From Streptomyces sp. 846.5 (GTDB taxonomy: Bacteria > Actinomycetota > Actinomycetes > Streptomycetales > Streptomycetaceae): a stretch of 64,000 nucleotides of DNA. Within the stretch, counting starts at the first letter, position 1, and each line of letters starts with the position of its first letter. This document shows positions 32,852 to 41,137 of the stretch, one piece after another. The translations under genes and the position numbers were made by a program. The DNA is taken from NCBI RefSeq assembly GCF_004365705.1, contig NZ_SOBN01000002.1, positions 1,488,001-1,552,000 on the forward strand, given 5' to 3'. The notes below the pieces were generated by a model. It was given only the letters and a program-made list of their open reading frames with translations. It ran no database searches and had not been told where the DNA came from.

Positions 32852-34603
32852 TCAGCGCGCCGTGAGGTTCCACAGGTGGTCGGCGGTGCCGTTGTCGTCC
32901 CACTGCAGGACCTGGGCGCCGGAGGCGGTGCTCATGTTGCTGACGCCGAGCAGCAGACCGCTGTTGTAGTTGGCGATCTTGTAGTGTCCGCTGCCGGCCG
33001 GGATCAGCTGCCACAGGTGGTCGGCGGTGCCGTTGTCACCCCAGATCAGCGCGGTGCCTCCGTCGGCCGTACCGGCGTTGGTGATGCCGAGCAGCAGGCC
33101 GCTCGCCTTGTTGACGATCTTGTAGAGGCCCGATCCGGCGGCCGTCAGGGTCCAGGACTGGTCGGTGCCGGTGCTGGAGGTCGCCTGGTCGACCAGGGTG
33201 CCCTGGGCGGTGCCGGCGCCGACGGTGTCCAGCGCGAGACCGCTGTTGACGTTGGTGATCTGGTAGGTCCCGGCCAGCGTGGTGGAGGTGCCGCTGGGCG
33301 TGACCACCAGGTGGTAGCCGTAGGCGGCGTTGGTGGCCACCGGGACGGTGATGGAGCCGTTGACGACCGTGTAGTCCGCGTCGGAGATGGTGAACGGGGC
33401 GGACACGGCGGTGGTGCGGCCGAGCGACGGGGTGTACTCCAGCTTCACGTGCACGGTGCTGCCGAAGGCGCTCAGCGAGCTGAGCCCGTTGACGGTGACC
33501 GCGCTGGCGCCGCTGCCGCCGCCGAAGACCACGCTGACCTGGTTCCCGGCGCTGTTGACCGCTGCCGCTCCGTCGATCCCGGTCTGCGCGGGCGGGACGG
33601 TGGTGACCATGTTGCCGGTCATCGACCCGTACCAGGAGTAGAGCCAGTAGGCCCCGTTGGGCGCGCCGCCGGTGTCCACCAGGGTGTCGCCGAGGGTGCC
33701 GTAGTGGTTCCAGAAGGCCATCTCGGCGTTGTTCACGCCGGCGCGCTCGAACTTGGCGATGTAGCCGACCATCGCGCCGGGAACGCCGACGTCGCTGGTG
33801 GTGCCGTACTCCTCGATGGCGATCGGGCGCGGGGTGATCCCGAGAGTGGTCTCCAGGTTCCGGTACGCGGCGACGTCCGCGGCGATGTTCGCGCCGCCCT
33901 GGAGCTCGTGCCAGGCGACGATGTCGGGGAGGGTGCCGCTGGCCTTGGCGTCGGTGAGGAAGGTGGTCATCCAGCTCAGGTTCCAGGCCGAGTAGCTCGG
34001 GCCCTGGATCGGCGTGGTCGCGTCCTTGGCACGGACCTCCTTGTAGGTGGTGGCCCACCCGGCGTCGAAGCTGCCCGCCGCGCTGGTGTTCCAGGTCCAG
34101 TCGGGCTCGTTCCACAGCTCGTAGGCGCTGATGTTGGTGGCGCTGGACGCCTTCACCGAGGCGACCTGGGTGTCCACGGCGGACAGCCAGTTGCTCCAGC
34201 TCACCCACTTGTAGGGGAAGTCGGGGTACCAGTCCGGCATCCGGACGACCACCTTGGCCCCGGCGCCGGCGGCCTCGGCGGCCACCTTCAGCGCGTCGCC
34301 CGCCGGGGCGGACTCGCCGTTGGGCAGCTGCGACCCGCCCGGGGCCATCTGCACAAAGGTGTTGGGGTGCAGCGGGGCGACCACGCTCGCGGCCGGGGTT
34401 CCCGCGTTGGCCAGGCCGTAGAGGCTGCCCGAGGCGACATGGGTGACGGTGCGGAACGGCGCGTTGGCGTTGACCACCAGGGTGGTGGACGCGCTGGGGG
34501 CGGCGTGGGCCGCGGTGCTGCCCAGGGTGGTGGCCGAGACGGCTAGGGCGAGGGTGCCGAGCAGGGCGGTTGCTCTGCCGGTACGGGTGGCTGCTGTGGT
34601 CAC
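32852..34603 (-). CDS. Secreted clan GH-A glycoside hydrolase with ricin-type beta-trefoil domain
   Basis: 583 residues. Signal peptide (1-33, cleavage after AHA). The catalytic barrel (about 35-330) has an acid/base Glu in YELWNEPDW and a probable nucleophile in IAIEEYG, the spacing of clan GH-A. A beta-sandwich (about 335-435) and a C-terminal ricin B-like trefoil (about 440-583) with QSW/HLW repeats follow. I cannot assign the GH family (GH39/GH30/GH79-like folds share these motifs). As last gene after GH127 and an importer, it is the likely outside enzyme releasing the imported arabinose-containing oligosaccharide. GTG start after AGGAGAG. Confidence 0.75.
   Translation of the reverse strand: MTTAATRTGRATALLGTLALAVSATTLGSTAAHAAPSASTTLVVNANAPFRTVTHVASGSLYGLANAGTPAASVVAPLHPNTFVQMAPGGSQLPNGESAPAGDALKVAAEAAGAGAKVVVRMPDWYPDFPYKWVSWSNWLSAVDTQVASVKASSATNISAYELWNEPDWTWNTSAAGSFDAGWATTYKEVRAKDATTPIQGPSYSAWNLSWMTTFLTDAKASGTLPDIVAWHELQGGANIAADVAAYRNLETTLGITPRPIAIEEYGTTSDVGVPGAMVGYIAKFERAGVNNAEMAFWNHYGTLGDTLVDTGGAPNGAYWLYSWYGSMTGNMVTTVPPAQTGIDGAAAVNSAGNQVSVVFGGGSGASAVTVNGLSSLSAFGSTVHVKLEYTPSLGRTTAVSAPFTISDADYTVVNGSITVPVATNAAYGYHLVVTPSGTSTTLAGTYQITNVNSGLALDTVGAGTAQGTLVDQATSSTGTDQSWTLTAAGSGLYKIVNKASGLLLGITNAGTADGGTALIWGDNGTADHLWQLIPAGSGHYKIANYNSGLLLGVSNMSTASGAQVLQWDDNGTADHLWNLTAR
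32870..33037 (-). repeat. 27-bp exact direct repeat in the ricin-type domain
   Basis: Positions 32870-32896 and 33011-33037 are identical, 141 bp (47 codons) apart, both encoding DNGTADHLW. The near-identical sequence indicates recent duplication or gene conversion of trefoil subdomains. Confidence 0.8.
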
Positions 34604-34695
34604 GGGGTGCTCTCCTGACGGGTGCCGGGTGGGGAGGAGGTGGAGGTGGACGTGCCGATTGCGGAGGAGCGGTACGGGGGGTGGGGCCGGGCGGG

Positions 34696-35532
34696 TCAGT
34701 CCTTGACCGCGCCCGCGGTGACGCCGGCCGCGACATAGCGCTGGGCCAGCACGAGCAGGAGTGCGGCGGGGATCGACGCGACCACGGCGGTGGCCATGAT
34801 GGCGTTCCACTCCTGGTTGTTGTTGCCGATGTAGCGGTAGATGCCGAGGGTGATCGGCCTCAGGTCGCCGCCGCTGTCGAGGGTGTTGGCGAAGACGAAG
34901 TCGGACCAGGCCCACAGGAAGCTGAACAGCGAGACGGTCACCAGCGCGTTGCGGCTGACCGGCAGCACGACCGACCAGAAGGTGCGCAGACTGCCCGCGC
35001 CGTCGATCAGCGCGGCTGCGGTCAGTTCGTCCGGGATGCCGGACATGAACGCGGTGAAGATCATCACGCCGAACGGGACGGCGATGGTGGAGTCGGCGAT
35101 GATCAGGCCCCACCAGGAGTTCATCAGACCGAAGTTGAGGAAGATCCCGTAGAAGCCCATGGCCATCACGATGCCGGGGATCATCTGGGCGATCAGCAGC
35201 ACCACCCCGAGCACGCCGCCGCCCCGGGGACGGAGCTTGGCCAGCGCGTAGGCGGCCGGCGCGGAGACCGCGAGGGTCAGCACGACGGTGCCGAGGCCGA
35301 TCAGCAGGCTGGTGAGCAGGTAGGGCATCTGGTCGTTGAGGACGGCCTGGTAGCCCTGGAAGGTGGGGTGCAGCGGAAAGAGGTCCGGCGGGTCCTTGCG
35401 CATGTCCTGCTGCGGCGTCAGCGAGACATTGATCATCCAGTAGACCGGGAAGAGCATCAGGGCGGTCAGCACGACGCCGACTGCCGTCCTGCCGCGCGAG
35501 CGGCGCCGGACCGGAGCGGTGGTGGCGGTCAT
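34696..35532 (-). CDS. Carbohydrate ABC transporter permease, MalG type
   Basis: 278 residues, six predicted helices, starting with TAVGVVLTALMLFPVYWMINVS. The EAA loop ALIDGAGSLRTFWSVVLP is present. The start overlaps the preceding permease stop by 4 bp. It forms the importer of the GH127 locus with its partner permease and the lipoprotein at 36594; again there is no ATPase in the operon, so a shared MsiK-like ATPase is implied. Confidence 0.87.
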   Translation of the reverse strand: MTATTAPVRRRSRGRTAVGVVLTALMLFPVYWMINVSLTPQQDMRKDPPDLFPLHPTFQGYQAVLNDQMPYLLTSLLIGLGTVVLTLAVSAPAAYALAKLRPRGGGVLGVVLLIAQMIPGIVMAMGFYGIFLNFGLMNSWWGLIIADSTIAVPFGVMIFTAFMSGIPDELTAAALIDGAGSLRTFWSVVLPVSRNALVTVSLFSFLWAWSDFVFANTLDSGGDLRPITLGIYRYIGNNNQEWNAIMATAVVASIPAALLLVLAQRYVAAGVTAGAVKD

Positions 35533-36521
35533 CCGTTCTGCCTCCTCTGGACGCGGATGTAGAGCAGGCCGAAGACCAGGGCGATCAGGATGAGGATGTT
35601 GCCGACCGCCGCCCCGGGGCCGAACTGTGGGAGCAGGGAGCCGAATCCGAACCGGTAGGACCAGGTGGCGAGGGTGGAGGAGGCGTCCCCCGGACCGCCC
35701 TTGGTCATGATCCAGATCAGGTCGAAGACCTTGAGCGTGTAGACCAGGCCGAGCAGCAGCGTGATCGCCGAGACCGGCCGCAGCAGCGGGAAGGTGATCC
35801 GGCGGAACTGCTGCCAGGTCCCCGCGCCGTCGAGCGAGGCCGCCTCGTACAGCTCACCGGGGATGTTCTGCAGCCCGCTGTAGAGGATGACCAGGTTGAA
35901 GGGGATGCCGATCCAGATGTTGGCGATGATCACCGAGGTCAGCGCCCAGCTGGGCGAGGTGAGCCAGTCCACCGGCGCGATGCCGGCCAGGTGCAGCCCG
36001 TAGTTGACCACCCCGGACTCGCTGTTGAGCATCCAGGCCCAGGTCGACGAGGACACGATCAGCGGCAGCAGCCAGGGCACCAGGAACAGCGCCCGCAGCG
36101 TGCCGGAGAGCCGGAAGCCGCGGTTGAAGAAGACCGCGAGCGCCAGGCCGGCCGCGTACTGCAGCAGGATCGAGACCAGCGTGAACACCATGGTGTTCCG
36201 CATCGCCGGCCAGAAGGTGGGGTCGTGCAGGACCTGGGAGTAGTTGGCCCAGCCCGAGAACGGGGCGTTGTTGTCCACGAAGGAGCGGACCGTGTAGTGG
36301 TGCAGGCTCAGATCGAGGTTGCGGTACAGCGGGTAGAGGTAGAAGGCGGCGAGGTAGGCCGCCAGGGGCGCGATGAACGCCCAGGCGGTGAGCTGGCTCC
36401 GGCGCCGCTGCCGGCGCCGCCGGGTCCGCGCGGCCGGGTCTGCCGGATGAGTGAGGTCGGCGGGAGTCGCCCTGGACGTGGCTGGTGACCGCTGGAAGCG
36501 ATCGGCTCGGACGGTGGTCAT
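35529..36521 (-). CDS. Carbohydrate ABC transporter permease, MalF type
   Basis: 330 residues. A long basic N-terminus (ARTRRRRQRRRSQ) precedes six helices; the EAA loop is YEAASLDGAGTWQQFRRITFP. It is the partner of the MalG-type permease downstream and starts 72 bp after the solute-binding protein gene. Confidence 0.87.
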   Translation of the reverse strand: MTTVRADRFQRSPATSRATPADLTHPADPAARTRRRRQRRRSQLTAWAFIAPLAAYLAAFYLYPLYRNLDLSLHHYTVRSFVDNNAPFSGWANYSQVLHDPTFWPAMRNTMVFTLVSILLQYAAGLALAVFFNRGFRLSGTLRALFLVPWLLPLIVSSSTWAWMLNSESGVVNYGLHLAGIAPVDWLTSPSWALTSVIIANIWIGIPFNLVILYSGLQNIPGELYEAASLDGAGTWQQFRRITFPLLRPVSAITLLLGLVYTLKVFDLIWIMTKGGPGDASSTLATWSYRFGFGSLLPQFGPGAAVGNILILIALVFGLLYIRVQRRQNG

Positions 36522-36593
36522 GCGATGGGGCTCCTCGGTGCGGTTGCTGCGTCCAGGGACAGACCCTCGGGACCGGTCGTGGAAGACCGGTGC

Positions 36594-37850
36594 TCAGCCC
36601 TGGTGGTTGGCGACTGCGGTCTGCGCCGCGTCGAGCGCGGACTGCGGGCTCTTGCCGCCGGAGAGCGCGGACTGCACCGCGGTCCACATCTGCTCGGAGA
36701 TCACCGGGTACTTGGTGCCCAGACCGTCACTGGTCCGCCCCTTGGCCGCGGCGACCGCGGTCACCCAGGGCTTGAGCTCGGCGTTGGCCGCGACCTGCTG
36801 GGTCTGCACCGCGCCGGTGGGCGCGATGTAGGACAGCGTGGTGTCGGTGGAGAGCAGGTTGGTGGAGCTGGTCAGGCAGGTGACGATCTTCTTGGTGACG
36901 TCGTAGCGGGAGGTGTCCTTCTGCACCGGGACGGTGACGAACTCGCCGCCGGTCGGCGCCGGGGCGGCGCCGCCGTTCTGCGCAGGGATGCTGATGACCC
37001 CGTACGGGAACCCGGCCTTGTCGGCGTTGGCCAGCTGCCAGGTGCCGTTCTCGCCGAAGGCGTACTGGCCGGTGGCGAACTCCTGCCAGCTGGTGGTCTG
37101 GGTGTTGCTGAGCACGTCGTTGGGGGCCAGCCCGTTGGAGACCCAGCCCTTCCACAGCGACAGCGCCGCCGTGCCGTTGGCGTTGTTCAGCTTGGTCAGG
37201 TCGCCGCCGGCGCCCCAGAACCAGGGCAGGAACTGGAAGCTGCCCTCCTCGGTGCCTATCGCGGAGAAGGTGATGCCCTTCTTGCCCGCGGCCTTGACCT
37301 TGGTCAGCGCCGCCGTGAGGGTGGACCAGCTGGTGATCGTCACCGGGTCGACCCCGGCGGCCTTCAGGACGTTCTTGTTGTAGTACAGGGCAAGGGTGTT
37401 GGCGCCGATCGGGATGCCGTAGGCGGAGCCGCCGACCGTCCCGGCGCCGATGATGTTCGCCTGGATCGCGGAGGTGTCCAGGCTCAGGTCGCTGGTCTTG
37501 TTCAGGATCCCGGCCTGCACCAGCGTGGAGACCACCGGGTTGTCGACCAGCATCACGTCCGGGGCGTTGTTCTGCTGGGCCGCGAGGAGGGCCTTGTTGG
37601 CCAGGTCGGAGGTGTCGAAGGAGGTCCGCTTGACGGTCACCCCGGCCTGGGTGCCGCAGGAGGCGACCAGCTTTCCCCAGGCGGAGGTGGCGTCGAACTG
37701 CGGGTACGGGTCCCAGAAGGTGTAGCTGGAGGCCTTGGCGGTGCCGGAGCCGGCCGTGGCGGAGCCGCTGCTCGATGAACAGGCGACGGCGGAGGCGAGG
37801 GTGCCGGTGGCCAGCACAGTGGCCAGCAGGGTGCGGCGAAGGTGTCTCAT
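36594..37850 (-). CDS. Solute-binding lipoprotein of the arabinoside importer
   Basis: 418 residues. Signal peptide with lipobox SAVAC (Cys about residue 24), a Ser/Gly linker, then a family 1 sugar-binding fold (YTFWDPYPQF, NAPDVMLVDNPVV, YNKNVLKAAGVDP). Located on the outer membrane face. The ligand is inferred from the neighbouring GH127 enzyme to be an arabinofuranose-containing oligosaccharide. Confidence 0.82.
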   Translation of the reverse strand: MRHLRRTLLATVLATGTLASAVACSSSSGSATAGSGTAKASSYTFWDPYPQFDATSAWGKLVASCGTQAGVTVKRTSFDTSDLANKALLAAQQNNAPDVMLVDNPVVSTLVQAGILNKTSDLSLDTSAIQANIIGAGTVGGSAYGIPIGANTLALYYNKNVLKAAGVDPVTITSWSTLTAALTKVKAAGKKGITFSAIGTEEGSFQFLPWFWGAGGDLTKLNNANGTAALSLWKGWVSNGLAPNDVLSNTQTTSWQEFATGQYAFGENGTWQLANADKAGFPYGVISIPAQNGGAAPAPTGGEFVTVPVQKDTSRYDVTKKIVTCLTSSTNLLSTDTTLSYIAPTGAVQTQQVAANAELKPWVTAVAAAKGRTSDGLGTKYPVISEQMWTAVQSALSGGKSPQSALDAAQTAVANHQG

Positions 37851-37919
37851 GGTGGTGGACCTCGTTGTCTCGTGGGTTGGTGGGGCTGTTGGTGCTGGTC
37901 GGGTGATCGGGTCGGTCGA

Positions 37920-39908
37920 TCAGTCGGTCGGGAGCCAGACGCGCATGGCGCCGCTGCTCCGGTTGGCCCAGGCGTAGTACGGGATGGCCGTCAGCTCGAT
38001 GGCGGTCCCGCCGTCGGGGGTGTGCTCGGGGGCGTTCCCGTTCCGGTCCTCCAGGCGGGTGCGGTAGGGCCACCAGCCGGACGCGGTGGGGGCCGGGGTG
38101 CGCCGGTGCCCGCCCGCGAGCACGGTGACCACGCCGCCGAGCAGGTCGGGGCGCTCCTTGAGGGTGAGCGGGACGGCGGGGTCGATCGACACGTCGTCGA
38201 GTCCGCCGCCGGGGTGGTCGGCCTGCTCCAGGCAGTACACCAGCGGGCCCCGCTCGATCGCCGCGCAGCCGCGCACCGCGTCGACCCGCGGATCGGCGAC
38301 CACCAGGCGCGGAGCCAGGTCCAGCTCCAGGACGACCTCGTCCCCGGCCGCCCAGGCCCGCTCGACCCGCAGCCAGCCCGCCTCAAGGACCGCCTCGGTG
38401 ACCGGGGCGCCGGTGTCGCCGTGCCGCAGTGTGTACTGGCCGCACCACTCCGGGATGCGCAGCGACAGCGCCCACGGCTGCTCGGGAGTCTCCTCAACGG
38501 TGACGCAAATCCGGCCGTCCCGTGGGTAGTTGGTGTTAACGCTCACAACCGCAGGCGTGCCGTCGAGGTCCCCGTTGAAGCGTCCCGAGGCGTACTGGTG
38601 CAGCTGCAGCCCGTGCCCGTCGGTGGAACTGACGTAGTGTTCGAGACTGGCCAGCAGCCGCATCACGTTGGGCGGGCAGCAGGCGCAGCGGAACCAGCGG
38701 GTCCGCCGCGACGACTGGTCGCCGCCCGCGTCGACGTAACCATCGCGCACCTGCAGCGGATTGACGTACAGCCAGGTCTCGCCGTCCAGCGAGACGCCGG
38801 CCAGGAAGCCGTTGAACAGGGTGCGCTCGATCAGGTCGCTGTACTGGGCGCGCCCGGTGAGCAGCGCCAGCCGCCAGCTGAACTGGATCGAGGCGATGGC
38901 GGCGCAGGTCTCGCAGTAGGCGCGCTCGTTGGGGAGCTCGTAGGGGTCGCCGAAGTCCTCCTTGTCGTGGTGCGCGCCGACCCCGCCGGTCAGATGGGTC
39001 TTGGTGGTGGCCATGGCGTGCCACAGCCGCTCGGACGCCTCGGCCAGGGCCTCCTCGCCGGTCTCGGCCGCCAGGTCGGCGGCGGCGGCCAGCAGGTAGA
39101 GCTGGCGCACGGCGTGGCCCTCCACGGTCTCCGCCTCGCGCAGCGGGACCCGGTCCTGGCAGTAGGCCTCGCCGTCGTGCAGCCCGTGGCCGTGCCGGTC
39201 GACGAAGTAGCCGGCCAGTTCCAGGTAGCGCTGTTCGCCGGTCTCCCGGTACAGCTCGACCAGGGCGGTCTCCACCTCGGGATGGGCGTCGAAGCTGTCG
39301 ATCGGACGGCCGCTGCCCTCGGGGCCGAAGACGGTGTCGATGTGGTCGGCGAACCGGCGGGCGACGGTGAGCAGTTGCTCGCCGCCGGTGGCCCGGTGGT
39401 GCGCGACGGCGGCCTGGATGAGGTGGCCGGCGCAGTAGAGCTCGTGACCCCAGCGCAGGTCCGAGTAGCGGCCCTCGCCCTTTCCGGTCTGGAACCAGGT
39501 GTTGAGGTAGCCGTCGTCCTCCTGGGCCTGCGCCACCAGCGCGATGATCCGCTCGACCTCGGCGGCCAGCTCGGCCGCGCCCTCGCCGGCCCCGCTCTCG
39601 GCCCCGGCCTGGCCCAGCTGCCAGGAGGCGGCCTCCAGCCACTTGTAGACGTCGGAGTCCACGAACGGGTAGTGACCCTCGAAGGACCCGCCCTCCGCCC
39701 CGGCGACCAGGCGCAGATTGTGCAGATTGCCGGCGGACTCGAGCAGCTCCGGGCCCTGCGGGATGCTCACCCGGGCGTTGGTCAGCCGTCGGTCGGCCCA
39801 GAACCCCGCGGTCACCGTCGGCGCGGAGGTGGGCCGCAGAGCGGCCCGTGCCTGCGGGCCGAGCCGGACCGGGCCGGTCGCGGTGGAGGGGGAGAGCGTG
39901 CGGGACAT
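37920..39908 (-). CDS. GH127 beta-L-arabinofuranosidase-like enzyme
   Basis: 662 residues, no signal peptide, so cytoplasmic. An (alpha/alpha)6 barrel (about 70-430) and C-terminal beta-domains. The characteristic GH127/DUF1680 residues are visible: NERAYCETCAAIA with the catalytic Glu and a metal-site Cys, and FRCACCPPNVMR, whose double Cys includes the cysteine nucleophile known from HypBA1. It would remove terminal beta-L-arabinofuranose (or a related sugar) from imported oligosaccharides. ATG at 39908 after GGGAG is preferred over an in-frame ATG 16 codons upstream. First gene of a five-gene operon with promoter at 39963-39991. Confidence 0.85.
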   Translation of the reverse strand: MSRTLSPSTATGPVRLGPQARAALRPTSAPTVTAGFWADRRLTNARVSIPQGPELLESAGNLHNLRLVAGAEGGSFEGHYPFVDSDVYKWLEAASWQLGQAGAESGAGEGAAELAAEVERIIALVAQAQEDDGYLNTWFQTGKGEGRYSDLRWGHELYCAGHLIQAAVAHHRATGGEQLLTVARRFADHIDTVFGPEGSGRPIDSFDAHPEVETALVELYRETGEQRYLELAGYFVDRHGHGLHDGEAYCQDRVPLREAETVEGHAVRQLYLLAAAADLAAETGEEALAEASERLWHAMATTKTHLTGGVGAHHDKEDFGDPYELPNERAYCETCAAIASIQFSWRLALLTGRAQYSDLIERTLFNGFLAGVSLDGETWLYVNPLQVRDGYVDAGGDQSSRRTRWFRCACCPPNVMRLLASLEHYVSSTDGHGLQLHQYASGRFNGDLDGTPAVVSVNTNYPRDGRICVTVEETPEQPWALSLRIPEWCGQYTLRHGDTGAPVTEAVLEAGWLRVERAWAAGDEVVLELDLAPRLVVADPRVDAVRGCAAIERGPLVYCLEQADHPGGGLDDVSIDPAVPLTLKERPDLLGGVVTVLAGGHRRTPAPTASGWWPYRTRLEDRNGNAPEHTPDGGTAIELTAIPYYAWANRSSGAMRVWLPTD

Positions 39909-39962
39909 GGAACTCCCAAGTTCGTTACTGGAGAAAGCTGCGCAAACCTTTTTCAAGCCGGA

Positions 39963-39991
39963 AACGTAAGGTCAACATCGCGGGGCGTCAA
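39963..39991 (-). promoter_or_regulatory. GH127 operon promoter (TTGACG-17-TACGTT)
   Basis: On the minus strand, TTGACG (39991-39986) and TACGTT (39968-39963), 17 bp apart. The hexamers and spacing are identical to the bxlE promoter. A TGCGCA core (39939-39944) in the transcribed leader is a possible operator for the divergent LacI protein. Confidence 0.65.
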
Positions 39992-40040
39992 GGGGTTGCA
40001 CAAGAGTAGTTTTCGTCCGCCCACGACTGGTCAGCGGGGG

Positions 40041-40061
40041 TCTTCACTGGCACTATGAAGA
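40041..40061. promoter_or_regulatory. Dyad overlapping the LacI gene promoter region
   Basis: TCTTCA (40041-40046) and TGAAGA (40056-40061) are perfect inverted arms around 9 bp that include a possible -10 TATGAA (40054-40059). It could be an autoregulatory operator. Confidence 0.4.
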
Positions 40062-40091
40062 AAACAAGCCCGAGTGAGAAAAGGATTGCCC

Positions 40092-41114
40092 GTGTCGGAC
40101 CCGGTTCGCTCTCCCGCCAGAACGAGGGCCACCACCCTCACAGACGTGGCCACGCTCGCCGGCGTGAGCGTCGGGACCGCGTCCAAAGCCCTGAGCGGCA
40201 ACGGCAGGATGCGTCCTGAGACCCGTCAGCGCGTGCTCGACGCGGTCCAGGCCCTGGACTTCCGCCCCAACCTGCAGGCGCAGAGTCTGCACACCGGGCG
40301 CAGCTGGACCGTCGGCCTGATGACCACCGACGGCATCGGCCGCTTCAGCACACCGGTCCTGCTGGGTGCGGAGGACGCACTGGGCGCCGGGAAGATCTCG
40401 GTCCTGCTCTGCGACACCAGGGGCGACCAGATCCGCGAGCAGCACCACCTGGGCAACCTGATGGACCGCCGGGTGGACGGCATCATCGTCACCGGCCGCC
40501 GCACCGATCCACGGCCGCCGCTGGTCGGGGTCAGGGAGATCCCGGTGGTCTACGCGCTGTCGCCGTCGACCGACCCGGCCGACACCTCGGTGGTCTCGGA
40601 CGAGCGGCACGGCTGCCGGCTGGCCATCGAGTACCTGCTCGGCTCGGGCCGCCGCCGGATCGCCCATGTCACCGGGCCCGCACACCACGCGGCCGCCAGC
40701 GACCGGGCCCGCCACACCACCGAACTGCTGGAGCAGGCCTCCCTCGAAATCGCCACCGGACGCGTGCACTTCGGCGACTGGAGCGAGGCCTGGGGCCGCC
40801 GGGCAGCGGAGGCGGTGCTGCGCGCCGCGCCCGACACCGACGCCATCTTCTGCGGCAACGACCAGATCGCCCGCGGGGTCACCGACACCCTGCGCGAGCG
40901 CGGTGTGCCGGTACCGGAGCAGGTCGCGGTGGTGGGCTACGACAACTGGGACACCATGACCCTGGCCGCCCGCCCGCCGCTGACCACCATCGACGTGGAC
41001 CTGGTCGAGATCGGCCGGATCGCGGCGCTGCGGCTGCTGGAGGCGATCGACACCAACCCCAGCCCGGGCCTGCACCAGGTGCCCTGCCGCCTGGTGGTCC
41101 GCGAGTCGGCCTGA
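40092..41114 (+). CDS. LacI-family regulator of the GH127 locus
   Basis: 340 residues. N-terminal helix-turn-helix (TTLTDVATLAGVSVGTASKAL, 20 residues in the core) with hinge LDFRPNLQAQSL, then a sugar-sensing domain with FCGNDQIARG and VGYDNWDTM signatures. Divergent from the GH127 operon across 183 bp, so the likely repressor of that operon. GTG at 40092 has AAGGA 6-7 nt upstream; a GTG at 40074 is possible but lacks a site. Confidence 0.82.
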   Translation: MSDPVRSPARTRATTLTDVATLAGVSVGTASKALSGNGRMRPETRQRVLDAVQALDFRPNLQAQSLHTGRSWTVGLMTTDGIGRFSTPVLLGAEDALGAGKISVLLCDTRGDQIREQHHLGNLMDRRVDGIIVTGRRTDPRPPLVGVREIPVVYALSPSTDPADTSVVSDERHGCRLAIEYLLGSGRRRIAHVTGPAHHAAASDRARHTTELLEQASLEIATGRVHFGDWSEAWGRRAAEAVLRAAPDTDAIFCGNDQIARGVTDTLRERGVPVPEQVAVVGYDNWDTMTLAARPPLTTIDVDLVEIGRIAALRLLEAIDTNPSPGLHQVPCRLVVRESA

Positions 41115-41126
41115 GGAACCTCGGCC
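41108..41126. terminator. Weak bidirectional stem-loop
   Basis: GGCCTGAGGAACCTCGGCC can fold with one bulge between the convergent LacI and permease genes. Short and imperfect. Confidence 0.25.
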
Positions 41127-41137
41127 GCCCCTCCCGC

